Shown: piece by piece, positions 7,531-15,092 of the stretch | Layout: each line of letters begins with the position of its first letter | Numbering within the stretch: the stretch's first letter is position 1 | Assembly: GCF_016892625.1 (NCBI RefSeq) | Contig: NZ_JAFEMW010000005.1 | Location: 248,001 to 312,000, forward strand | Direction: 5' to 3' | Length of the DNA stretch: 64,000 nt | DNA from: Brevibacterium sp. RIT 803 | Lineage (GTDB): Bacteria > Actinomycetota > Actinomycetes > Actinomycetales > Brevibacteriaceae | Made by a program: the position numbers and the translations under genes | Notes under the pieces: model-generated | The model's database searches: none | What the model saw: the letters and a program-made list of their open reading frames with translations, nothing else | Told to the model about the DNA's origin: nothing

Positions 7531-9108
7531 TCAGTCGATGCGGTCGGCCATCAGCTCGCCGACCATGATCGATGCCAGGTTCGTGTTGGCCCGCGGCACC
7601 GAGGGGAAGATCGATGCGTCGACGATGTAGAGGTTCTCGATCCCGTGCACTCGGCAGCCGGAATCGACGACGGTGGTCGGATCATCGGCACGTCCCATGC
7701 GGCAGGTGCTCGTTCCGTGCTGAGCATCGGCGACAGTGGTCAGCAGGTGGGCATCCAGTGCGTCATCGTCGTCGAGGACAGAGAAGAGCTCCTCATTGCA
7801 GTCCTTCACGGATCCTCCGAGGATGGCCTGCGTCGCGTCCTGTTCGAGCAGTTTCACTGCGGCCCGGATACCGGCACGGAGTCGGGCACGGTCGCCAGTC
7901 TCGGAGAGCATCCGTTCTGCGACCGCAGGTTGTGCGTGGGGGTCAGCCGAAGTCAGCGTGACCGTGCCGCGGGAGTCGGCCTGGTTGAGCCAGACCCCGA
8001 AGGCGCCGTATTCGGCGCCCGTGTTCGCCGTGGCCATAGAGATCACGCTCTGGTTCATCGAGACGAACATCAGATCGTTGTATCTAACTGTCTCGGTCCC
8101 CTCTTCTGGGCCGCTGGACCAGCGCACGCACACATTCGTGTGGCGATCGTCCGGTGACGAGATGCCCGAGGAGTCATTGAGCGGAAGGGTGATAGACGCC
8201 ATCGCATGGTCCTGCAGGCCCTGCCCCACAGGAAGGTCGGCGAGGACGTCGATGCCCAGAGACTCCAGCTGGTGGTGTGGGCCGATGCCAGATCGTAGGA
8301 GGATCGTCGGTGAGTGGATGACCCCGGCGCTGAGGACGACGGTGTCCGCATACCGGGTCTCGGAGTTCTCCCCGGTGAGCAGGCTGACACCGACAGCGCG
8401 CGAGTTCTCGAAGAGGATGCGGTCGACGGTCGCCTCGCCGAGGATGGTGAGAGTCGGCAGCCCACGTGCGCCTTCGAGGTAGGCGTCGTTGACGCTGACG
8501 CGGCGCGAATCATGAGAATTGATGGGGTAGGGAGAGACTCCTGTCGCCTGCGGTGCATTGACATCGGCGGCCCAGGGGTAGCCGGCGGCCAACGCTGAGT
8601 CGGCCAGTGCCGTGTCCACTGCGCCCCACCTGTTGCGCGGCGCGCGGTAGATGGGAGTGGGCCCGGAGTCGCCGTGAAATTCGGCAGTGCCGAAGTCTTC
8701 GTCGTTCTCGAGTTTGGAGAAGTAGGGCAGGACCTCAGCACCCGACCAGCCCTCGCACCCGGACCTCGACCATTCGTCGAAATCCTCGAGCGGCGGACGG
8801 ATCGCAATCTGCCCGTTGACCGATGAGCTTCCTCCCACGCCCTTTCCTCTCCAATAGATTGCTTCGGGCTGAGAATCGGTGCGGGTTGCGTTGAGATCGG
8901 TCCACATCATTCCTGCTATGGCGTCGGGTTCCATGATCGCGACTGCAGGGTTCGGTGATCTCCACGCCTCATGCATCTCTGCCGACCGATAGTCATGCCC
9001 GGCTTCGATGAGGAGGACACGCTTCCCCTTCTCCGCCGATCGAACCGCGAATGCCGCCCCTGCGGAGCCGGCGCCGATGACGATGATGTCCCAGTTGTCT
9101 TCTTTCAC
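7531..9108 (-). CDS. GMC-family FAD-dependent oxidoreductase, choline dehydrogenase-like
   Basis: 525 residues. The start is the GTG of VKEDNWDI, 7 bases after AAGGAAG; the open frame continues upstream without a ribosome site. Residues 8-17 (IIVIGAGSAG) form the FAD dinucleotide fold. GKGVGGSSSVNG and SAGVIHSPTILLRSGIG are the two GMC signatures. The C-terminus carries HGTSTCRMG and the Asn of RANTNLASIM, the usual His/Asn catalytic pair region. It oxidises an alcohol, passing the aldehyde to the dehydrogenase encoded downstream. Choline is the best guess from the GbsR-type regulator next door; other alcohols remain possible. Confidence 0.84.
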   Translation of the reverse strand: MKEDNWDIIVIGAGSAGAAFAVRSAEKGKRVLLIEAGHDYRSAEMHEAWRSPNPAVAIMEPDAIAGMMWTDLNATRTDSQPEAIYWRGKGVGGSSSVNGQIAIRPPLEDFDEWSRSGCEGWSGAEVLPYFSKLENDEDFGTAEFHGDSGPTPIYRAPRNRWGAVDTALADSALAAGYPWAADVNAPQATGVSPYPINSHDSRRVSVNDAYLEGARGLPTLTILGEATVDRILFENSRAVGVSLLTGENSETRYADTVVLSAGVIHSPTILLRSGIGPHHQLESLGIDVLADLPVGQGLQDHAMASITLPLNDSSGISSPDDRHTNVCVRWSSGPEEGTETVRYNDLMFVSMNQSVISMATANTGAEYGAFGVWLNQADSRGTVTLTSADPHAQPAVAERMLSETGDRARLRAGIRAAVKLLEQDATQAILGGSVKDCNEELFSVLDDDDALDAHLLTTVADAQHGTSTCRMGRADDPTTVVDSGCRVHGIENLYIVDASIFPSVPRANTNLASIMVGELMADRID

Positions 9109-9204
9109 GTCACATCTTCCTTGAGAACGGGTAGCTTGGGAGTGGGTGGCGGACTGTTCCGCACTTCCACTACAATGACGTACATCACAATATTCAGTCA
9201 ATAG

Positions 9205-9226
9205 TGAATGTTCATTCAAGAATGAA
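9205..9226. promoter_or_regulatory. Overlapping palindromes upstream of the GbsR-type gene
   Basis: TGAATG-TT-CATTCA (9205-9218) overlaps TTCATTC-AA-GAATGAA (9211-9226), both perfect. A further ATTCA/TGAAT pair starts at 9192. They lie between the divergent oxidase and regulator genes and are likely operators for the regulator. Confidence 0.6.
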
Positions 9227-9246
9227 TTGTTATGAAGGAGTTCGAA

Positions 9247-9741
9247 GTGGCGGCGCTCGCAGACACAGATGACCGGGCAGCGAAGGCGTCGCTGATCGAG
9301 AGTTTCAGTCGTCGGATCGGCGAGGCCATGAACTGGCCCCCGATGGCAGGTCGCGCGGCGGGCGTTCTCATGCTCAGTGATTCACCGCTGAGCATGGCCC
9401 AGCTCCAAGACGCTCTCGACGCGAGCAAAGGCTCTGTCTCGGAGACCACGAGGTTGCTCATCGACAACGGCGTGATCGAACGGTTCAAAGAACCAGGACA
9501 GCGGCAGTTTGTCTATCGCTGGAGGTCAGATGCGTGGATCGGATGCCTGGACCACCAGTATCGGGCAACGACTCAACTGCTGGATTTCGCGGAGTCGGTG
9601 CGCGATCAGGGCAGAACGTTGCCACATGTCCAGCGTCGGCGAGTTGAACAGATGGAGGCGTACTACCGCTTCATGACTGATCGGCTTGAGAAGCTGCTCC
9701 GGGAATACTGTGAATCGGAGGCGTCAGGCGACAGCGTCTGA
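9247..9741 (+). CDS. GbsR/MarR-type regulator
   Basis: 164 residues if translation starts at the GTG 6 bases after AAGGAG; an ATG 15 bases earlier would itself overlap that ribosome site, so GTG is preferred. MNWPPMAGRAAGVLMLSD followed by SMAQLQDALDASKGSVSETTRLLIDNGVIERF is the GbsR winged-helix pattern: short helix, recognition helix, then wing. Bacillus GbsR represses choline oxidation genes and is relieved by choline. The stop codon overlaps the convergent MFS gene by 18 bases. It likely controls the divergent oxidase and dehydrogenase pair. Confidence 0.8.
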   Translation: MAALADTDDRAAKASLIESFSRRIGEAMNWPPMAGRAAGVLMLSDSPLSMAQLQDALDASKGSVSETTRLLIDNGVIERFKEPGQRQFVYRWRSDAWIGCLDHQYRATTQLLDFAESVRDQGRTLPHVQRRRVEQMEAYYRFMTDRLEKLLREYCESEASGDSV

Positions 9742-10971
9742 GGACTCTTCGAGCGTCGCGACACCGGTACGAGCTGTCCAGACCCGTTCGACTCGGATCG
9801 CAGCCGCGACGACGACGAGTGAGGCCAGCGCGAGGACGATCGCGACGGCGACGGGAGCCTTGAACCCCCAGCCGAGTGCGATGACTGCGGCGCCGAGGGC
9901 CGGCCCGACGGCATTGCCGACGTTGAACGCCGAGGTATTCACGCTGGCCGCTAGGGTCGGCGCCTGTGTGGCGATCTGGAATACCCGAGCATTGAGCGCC
10001 CCCGCAATCGAGAAGCCGCTGGCACCGATGAGGACGATCACGACAATCGCCGCCCAGCCGGTGTCGGCCACCAGCCATAGAGCGAAGAGACTGAGTGCCA
10101 GGGCCGCGAGGCTGCCGATGATGTTGCCGAAGATGTTCCTGTCGGCGAAGCGTCCGCCCACGATGACTCCGACGAAGGCACCGATGCCGAAGGCAGCCAG
10201 GACTCCGGGGACCTGATCGTGGGAGATCCCCGCCACCCGGGTGAGCAGGGGCGAGAAATAGGAGAATGCGGCGAAGACCGAGGCTTGGAAGAGAGCGGTC
10301 GTTGCCAGAGCCAGCCAGATTCGTGGACCCTTGAACGCTGCGAGCTCGGCCTTGAGAAGAGTGGGCAGATGCTGGCTTGACCCGGTGTCTTCATTCGTCG
10401 GGTTCCGCACTGTGAGCGCGATGAGGACGGCGGCGAGTGCGGTGACGATGGCGACGGCCCAGAAGGTCGCTCGCCATCCGTACTGCGTGCCCACCCAGGT
10501 ACCCAAGGGCACACCCACGAGGTTGGCAACGGTCAGCCCGCCGACGAGGCTGGCCAGGGCACGGCCATGCACCTCGGCGGGTGCGATGCGCGTCGTATGG
10601 ACAGCGGCCACTGCCCAGAACCCTCCGCAGGCGATGGCCGCCAGGACGCGGGTGACCATGAGGAGCGAATAGCTCGGCGACAGCGCGGCCAGGATGTGCA
10701 GTGCGGAGAATGCAATGATCGAGATGATCATCGTGGCCCGACGCGGAAGCTTGAGCGTCAGCAGCGCCATGGCCGGTGCCCCGCCGATCATCCCCACGGC
10801 GAATCCGGTGATGAGCAGGCCTGCCTGTGGGATGCTGACCTGCAGATCCGCACTGATGGGCTCGAGGATTCCGGCGATCATGAACTCGCTGGTGCCGAGG
10901 CAGAAGATCACCGTTGCCAGGAGGTAGACCTGAGCCGGGACACGGACTCTTGTCTGAGTCGAAGTCGTCAC
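9724..10971 (-). CDS. MFS transporter, Cmx/AraJ-like drug or sugar exporter
   Basis: 415 residues, 12 helices. The GTG start overlaps the upstream tetR stop (GTGA), indicating translational coupling. The first helix contains ATVIFCLGTSEFMIAGIL, typical of the DHA1 group that includes chloramphenicol exporters and arabinose/IPTG efflux proteins. A conserved G-x-x-x-D/R loop follows helix 2 and a glycine-rich helix 5 (GGLTVANLVGVPLGT) matches the antiporter motif. It is co-transcribed with, and probably regulated by, the TetR protein encoded just upstream. Substrate unknown. Confidence 0.85.
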   Translation of the reverse strand: MTTSTQTRVRVPAQVYLLATVIFCLGTSEFMIAGILEPISADLQVSIPQAGLLITGFAVGMIGGAPAMALLTLKLPRRATMIISIIAFSALHILAALSPSYSLLMVTRVLAAIACGGFWAVAAVHTTRIAPAEVHGRALASLVGGLTVANLVGVPLGTWVGTQYGWRATFWAVAIVTALAAVLIALTVRNPTNEDTGSSQHLPTLLKAELAAFKGPRIWLALATTALFQASVFAAFSYFSPLLTRVAGISHDQVPGVLAAFGIGAFVGVIVGGRFADRNIFGNIIGSLAALALSLFALWLVADTGWAAIVVIVLIGASGFSIAGALNARVFQIATQAPTLAASVNTSAFNVGNAVGPALGAAVIALGWGFKAPVAVAIVLALASLVVVAAAIRVERVWTARTGVATLEESSDAVA

Positions 10972-11645
10972 TGTGCGCTGCCTTCGGTAGAGATGAGGTG
11001 TCCGGGCGCGCTGCCGACATATGCGTGGGGTGGCATGTGGTTGTGCAGTGCTGTGATTCCCGCGGGGGTGCACAGTGCTTCGATGAACGCGCTCGCCTGA
11101 GCCTGGACGTTGTCAGCAGGCATCACCCGAGCAGTGATCCTCAGTCCGGCAAGCACGCTGTGGATGAGCTCCGCGTGCACTTTCGTGTCGACTTCGGGGC
11201 GGACGTGTCCCTCGACCTGTCCGCGCTCGAGGACGATGCTGTAAACCTCCAGCCAGGCCTGGCGGTCGGGATCGAGGATCGTGCACACCGCGTCGACTTC
11301 GCGTCCGAGTTCGGCCGCGGTGTTGGCCGACAGGCATCCGATCCGCTTGTCGTCCTCGCACTGTTTGGCCAGTTCCCCGCCGAGGCGGTGCATGATGAGC
11401 GTCGGGGCCGGTGCTGTTCCTGTGCGCAGCTCCTCACGAAGCGAGGTTCCGGACGCTGTGTATTCGCGCAGTGCCCGCAGGAACAGGGCATCGAGGCTGT
11501 CGAAGGTGTTGTAGAAGCTTGAGCGGCCGATGTTCGCACGCTCGCAGACCAGGCCGACGTCGGTGCCGGTGTATCCGTGCTCGCTGAAGACGGCGATGGC
11601 GGCCTTGATCACCGCCTGCTCCTCGAAGCTCTTCTTTCTGCCCAT
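10968..11645 (-). CDS. TetR-family regulator
   Basis: 225 residues. MGRKKSFEEQAVIKAAIAVF then CERANIGRSSFYNTFDSLDAL (about residues 33-53) is the TetR helix-turn-helix. The C-terminal ligand domain contains GCLSANTAAELG, common in the subgroup near AcrR/NemR that senses reactive or toxic compounds. It is first in a two-gene operon with an MFS exporter. A perfect inverted repeat lies just upstream of the start, fitting autorepression. Confidence 0.88.
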   Translation of the reverse strand: MGRKKSFEEQAVIKAAIAVFSEHGYTGTDVGLVCERANIGRSSFYNTFDSLDALFLRALREYTASGTSLREELRTGTAPAPTLIMHRLGGELAKQCEDDKRIGCLSANTAAELGREVDAVCTILDPDRQAWLEVYSIVLERGQVEGHVRPEVDTKVHAELIHSVLAGLRITARVMPADNVQAQASAFIEALCTPAGITALHNHMPPHAYVGSAPGHLISTEGSAQ

Positions 11646-11664
11646 GGTGCGAGCCTAGAGTATT

Positions 11665-11682
11665 TTGGACACTTCTGTCCAA
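11665..11682. promoter_or_regulatory. TetR operator candidate
   Basis: TTGGACA-CTTC-TGTCCAA, perfect 7-bp arms, 19 bases upstream of the tetR start codon. It probably overlaps the promoter of the tetR-MFS operon. Confidence 0.65.
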
Positions 11683-11821
11683 TAAAGTGATCGGAGCACA
11701 CTCTGGGCCGTTCTGACCTCGCTGGACGCTGACAACAGGTGTAACGTGACGGCAAGGAACGATGGCACTATTCCGAGCGGGACGCGCAGGCGAGCTGTCC
11801 GCTGCGAAGAAGGGAACACGC

Positions 11822-12031
11822 ATGAGCCCAGTGAGCAAGGAACGTCGGAAGCGTGTTCGCGATGATGATGCGAACTGGAAGCTCGGAATCTTCTGCATCT
11901 GTCCTCAGGACCCTTCGTTCCTCATTCCGAAGCGCGTCGGCATCGGATGGTCGCTCAACTTCGGGAGTCCGTGGTCGCTGGTGTTCTTCCTCGTCGTCAT
12001 CGCTGTTCTGGTGTGGGGCGTCTTCTTCTGA
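11822..12031 (+). CDS. Small DUF5808-like membrane protein
   Basis: 69 residues. DANWKLGIFCICPQDPSFLI followed by PKRVGIGWSLNFGSPW matches the short DUF5808 pattern (N-W-K-x-G-x-F, D-P-x-x-x-x-P-K-R, G-W-x-L-N-F). One transmembrane helix (about 51-67) ends the protein, so it is probably membrane anchored with a basic N-terminus in the cytosol. ATG follows GAAGGG. In longer family members this motif sits beside membrane segments; no function is known. Confidence 0.7.
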   Translation: MSPVSKERRKRVRDDDANWKLGIFCICPQDPSFLIPKRVGIGWSLNFGSPWSLVFFLVVIAVLVWGVFF

Positions 12032-12074
12032 GGAAGAGCTCGGGCGCCGAAGGCGTCGGGCAGCCAGAAGCCAA

Positions 12075-12122
12075 GAGATTCCTGCGCTGCGAGATTCCTG
12101 CGCTGCGAGATTCCTGCGCTGC
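12075..12122. repeat. Three tandem copies of a 16-bp unit
   Basis: GAGATTCCTGCGCTGC is repeated exactly three times head to tail in the short gap between the DUF5808-like gene and the convergent VOC gene. Confidence 0.95.
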
Positions 12123-12131
12123 GCGCATGCA

Positions 12132-12494
12132 CTACTTCCGGCGTGATGAGAGCACGCAGAACTCGTTGCCTTCCGGATCGGCCAGGACAACCCAGGGTTC
12201 TTCCTCGGTCTGTCCCACATCGGCTCGGTGGGCGCCGAGCGCGAGGAGCCGATCGACTTCGGCGGCCTGGTCGTCGGGACGGAAGTCGAGGTGAAGGCGA
12301 TTCTTCACGGCCTTGGTCGCCGGGTCGACTCCGAAGAGGAGGCCTGGGAGAGTGTGTTCCCCGGCTCTGATCTCCACTTCGTCCTCGTCCTCATAGATGA
12401 CAATCCATCCGAGGGCCTTCGCCCACCAGTGGCCGAGCACATGCGGATCGTGTGCATCGACGACGAGCTGCTCCCATTCCAGTCCCATGTCCAC
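12132..12494 (-). CDS. VOC-family (glyoxalase/bleomycin resistance-like) protein
   Basis: About 120 residues, one VOC module pair. MGLEWEQLVVDAHDPHVLGH starts the first beta-alpha-beta-beta-beta unit and WVVLADPEGNEFCVL ends the second, with the metal-type Glu near the C-terminus. WWAKALGWIV matches the glyoxalase-like subgroup common in actinobacteria. Start is uncertain between a GTG and an ATG two codons later; neither has a clear ribosome site. Substrate unknown. Confidence 0.72.
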   Translation of the reverse strand: MDMGLEWEQLVVDAHDPHVLGHWWAKALGWIVIYEDEDEVEIRAGEHTLPGLLFGVDPATKAVKNRLHLDFRPDDQAAEVDRLLALGAHRADVGQTEEEPWVVLADPEGNEFCVLSSRRK

Positions 12495-12538
12495 AGACTA
12501 ATGTGTCCATACTCGGCTGTGAATGGCACTATGCCGGT

Positions 12539-12873
12539 TCAGGCACCGACATCGTGCAGGTGGTGCCTGAGTTCGTGAATTCCATAGCGCGTCAATGAGG
12601 TCACCGTGAACTCGCGTCCATCGGAGCGGTAGCCGGTGCGTTCCCACTGTTCGGCGGTGATCTGAGCCAGAGCGGCAGCATAGGCAAGCGCTGCCGCTCT
12701 CAGGTCAAGGGCCACCTCGGCGGGATTCTGGTGGCGGCAGTCGGATGCGATGGCGACTGCGTCGCCCTCGAAGTTCGGCAGGGTTCCGGACGGGCACGAA
12801 AACCGGCATTCGGCCTGGTCAGCATCTCACTCCAGGCATCAGCGGAAGCCGAGACATAGTCGGCGACTATGTC
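12539..12873 (-). pseudogene. Decayed DinB-like (mycothiol-dependent enzyme type) gene
   Basis: The C-terminal frame reads LPNFEGDAVAIASDCRHQNP, then WERTGYRSDGREFTV, RYGIHELRHHLHDVGA and stop, the typical end of actinobacterial DinB/MDMPI-type proteins with the metal-binding HxxxH-like pattern. Upstream this frame runs into a stop within 20 codons. A neighbouring frame carries ADAWSEMLTRPNAG, the start of the same domain, so there is a frameshift at about 12795-12815 combined with loss of roughly 40 residues and of the true N-terminus. The remnant runs into the 3' end of the DUF488 gene. Family assignment is from recognised motifs. Confidence 0.6.
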
Positions 12874-13232
12874 TCATCCAGAACTTGTTTGAGTACCGTC
12901 GCGTCGCTGATGTCGTCGCGCTTCGATGCCGTGATGAGGGTCAGTTTGCCCTTCTTCGCGTACTCCTTGAGCTGCTTGAGCGCCGCGGAGTGGTCCTCGT
13001 CCTTGAGCTCGTCGCGGTAGCGCCGCGAGAACTCCTCGAACTTTTCTGGATCGTGGGAATACCACCTGCGCAGATCGCTCGAAGGCGCAAGGTCCTTGAG
13101 CCAGTCGTCGAGTTCGGCCTTGTCCTTGCTCACTCCGCGTGGCCATATCCGATCGACGAGGATCCGCGTGCGGTCGTTCTCAGCCGGGTCGTCGTAGGCC
13201 CGCCGAACCTGTACCTGATGCTTCTGCGTCAT
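12867..13232 (-). CDS. DUF488 (YeaO-like) protein
   Basis: 121 residues. TRILVDRIWPRGVSKDKAEL and DLRRWYSHDPEKFEEFSRRY are the conserved blocks of DUF488/YeaO proteins, including the RxWPRG motif. The start MTQKHQVQVRRA is preferred because the family begins there; upstream in-frame codons have no homologous character. No biochemical role is established. The 3' end abuts the DinB remnant. Confidence 0.82.
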   Translation of the reverse strand: MTQKHQVQVRRAYDDPAENDRTRILVDRIWPRGVSKDKAELDDWLKDLAPSSDLRRWYSHDPEKFEEFSRRYRDELKDEDHSAALKQLKEYAKKGKLTLITASKRDDISDATVLKQVLDET

Positions 13233-13461
13233 GATCGGCCTCCATGTAGTCGTGCTGGCCCCAGCACTGTCGTCCTGACCCCAGTGTAGGACAGGAGAAG
13301 TGAGCGGCAAGGGGCACGATCGCGGTTGTCGAAAACGGATATTTCCCGTTGTCAGAAGGTTGCCGACCGTTGTCACGGGGGGCGTATACTGACCAGCCAG
13401 GCACCATTGCGATGATGCAGTTCACCTCGATGATCATTCGTGCGAACGAGGAGATGATGGC

Positions 13462-13638
13462 GTGACGGCACAGAATGCGGCGCTTCCGAACGGAAGGACC
13501 CCGCAGCACGTCGTGGACCCGCCTGCCCCCTTCGCGATCTGCCTCGCCGCCACCGTCCACCCGGGCCCGGACTCTGAGGTCAAGGACTTCATCGGTGTTG
13601 TCAGCGGACTCGTGCGGAGAAGTGCCGTAGATGGGTGA
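13462..13638 (+). CDS. Small unknown protein upstream of the pyrimidine reductase-like gene
   Basis: 58 codons starting at GTG 8 bases after GAGGAG, a very good ribosome site, and overlapping the next gene's ATG by 8 bases. Codon third positions are mostly G or C, like real genes here. The product begins VTAQNAALPN and contains PFAICLAATVHPGPDS, then DFIGVVSGLVRRSAVDG. I do not recognise the family. A TATACT hexamer at 13385-13390 with TTGCCG 19 bases before it could be the promoter of this two-gene unit. Coupling suggests a role with the reductase. Confidence 0.55.
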   Translation: MTAQNAALPNGRTPQHVVDPPAPFAICLAATVHPGPDSEVKDFIGVVSGLVRRSAVDG

Positions 13639-14410
13639 CCCACCAGCCGATGCTCCAACCGAGGCTCCGAACGTGAACAGGCTGTTGCCCGCGCCACTGG
13701 CGACGGTGACTCTGCCTGAGGCCTTCGCCTTTCCCGAAGATGTCGACCAGTGGGTGCGTGCAGTGTTCGTGGCCTCGGTCGATGGGGCTGCGACCATCGC
13801 CGGTCACGCCGGAGGTCTTGGCAATGACATCGACAAGCAGCTCTTCGCCCTCAATCGGGCATCGGCAGATGTCATCCTCGTCGGCGCCGGCACTGCCAGG
13901 ACGGAGGTCTACGGCCCCGCCGAGGACGATGCGCAATGGCGGCATCTGCGTGAGAACCGCAGCCCCACGGCACCGATGGCGGTGGTCTCACACAGTCTGG
14001 ATCTCGATTTCTCAGCCTCGCTGTTCACCGAGGCTCCCCGCTCTGCCCGGACCATCCTCATCACCTGCGCAGACGCACCCGCTCGGGCACATGCACAGGC
14101 TGCTGAGGTCGCCGAGGTGATCGTGGCCGGTCAATCGTCGGTGGACCTGAGCGCGGCGATCGCTGAACTCCGCTCGCGTGGATTCGCCCGGATCGTGTGC
14201 GAGGGTGGACCCCAGCTGTTTGCCGACCTGCTGCAGGCAGGAGGCGTCGACGAACTGTGTCTGACCCGCAGCCCGACTCTGGTCGCCGGGACTGAGACGA
14301 GGATCCTGCGCGGTGCCCAGTTCGATCCACCGGTCGAACTCGAGCTGAAGACCCTCTACGGCACCGACGACGGATTTCTCTATCTGCTCTACCAACCTGC
14401 AGATTGCTAG
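13631..14410 (+). CDS. Pyrimidine reductase family protein (RibD C-terminal domain)
   Basis: 259 residues. VRAVFVASVDGAATIAGHAG, DVILVGAGTARTEVYG and RIVCEGGPQLFADLLQAGG are the three signature blocks of the RibD-C reductase (5-amino-6-ribosylamino-uracil reductase fold, NADPH-dependent). The deaminase half of RibD is absent, and no riboflavin genes are nearby, so a stand-alone reductase on another substrate or a backup riboflavin step are both possible. Translation is probably coupled to the small upstream gene by overlap. Confidence 0.8.
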   Translation: MGDPPADAPTEAPNVNRLLPAPLATVTLPEAFAFPEDVDQWVRAVFVASVDGAATIAGHAGGLGNDIDKQLFALNRASADVILVGAGTARTEVYGPAEDDAQWRHLRENRSPTAPMAVVSHSLDLDFSASLFTEAPRSARTILITCADAPARAHAQAAEVAEVIVAGQSSVDLSAAIAELRSRGFARIVCEGGPQLFADLLQAGGVDELCLTRSPTLVAGTETRILRGAQFDPPVELELKTLYGTDDGFLYLLYQPADC

Positions 14411-14441
14411 GGGCACGCTGAGTCCACTGGAACAGTGATCA

Positions 14442-15092
14442 CTAGTTCAGCTTCACTCTCTTCCGTGCGCCGTCGCTGAGGTTGCTCAGCACCACGGTGC
14501 GAACCTGCCGGTCGATGTACTGATTGAGGCTGACCTGCGTCTGCTGGAAATACCAGTGCTTGAGGGCCCACATATGAGCCAGGGTCATGAGGTTGTGTCC
14601 GATCGTACTGGCATCGACCTCGTGCAGGTCACCCTTGTCGGCAGCCTCGGCGACGACATCGATGAGCGGCTGCAGTGTGGCCAGCTCCTGCGATTGGATG
14701 GACGCCAGCCCGGCGCGTGAGAGCGACCTGGAAGTCTGATACGTGAGGACGACGGCCTGACGATGATCATCGACGACCTGACAGAACTCGGTGAAAGCCG
14801 CAATGATCCGATGCACGGGATCGTCGGTCGCCTCGATCACCGCCGGCACGCGCAGTCGGAAGTCCTCGAGAACCCGGGTGATCGCTGCCAGCACGATCTG
14901 CTCCCGATCCGAGAAGTACTTGTACAGCAGTCCGACGCTGACACCGGCCGACTTGGCGATCGCCTGCATCGACACGGCATGTGAGCCCTTCGTCTGCATG
15001 AGGCTGACGGCGGCATCGACGATCTGCCTCTCACGGAATTCCGCGCGAGCACCGCGAACTACGGCGTTGACGTCCTGAGTCTCACTTGTCAT
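14442..15092 (-). CDS. TetR-family regulator of the cyclohexanecarboxylate-type operon
   Basis: 216 residues. SMQAIAKSAGVSVGLLYKYF (about 42-61) is the TetR helix-turn-helix; the rest is an all-helical ligand domain. ATG overlaps the stop of the CoA ligase gene by 11 bases, so it is the last gene of the leftward operon and translationally coupled. It probably senses an acyl-CoA intermediate, as regulators of such operons do, and may bind the GTTCAC-type repeats upstream of the first gene. In Rhodopseudomonas the equivalent BadR is a MarR protein. Confidence 0.83.
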   Translation of the reverse strand: MTSETQDVNAVVRGARAEFRERQIVDAAVSLMQTKGSHAVSMQAIAKSAGVSVGLLYKYFSDREQIVLAAITRVLEDFRLRVPAVIEATDDPVHRIIAAFTEFCQVVDDHRQAVVLTYQTSRSLSRAGLASIQSQELATLQPLIDVVAEAADKGDLHEVDASTIGHNLMTLAHMWALKHWYFQQTQVSLNQYIDRQVRTVVLSNLSDGARKRVKLN

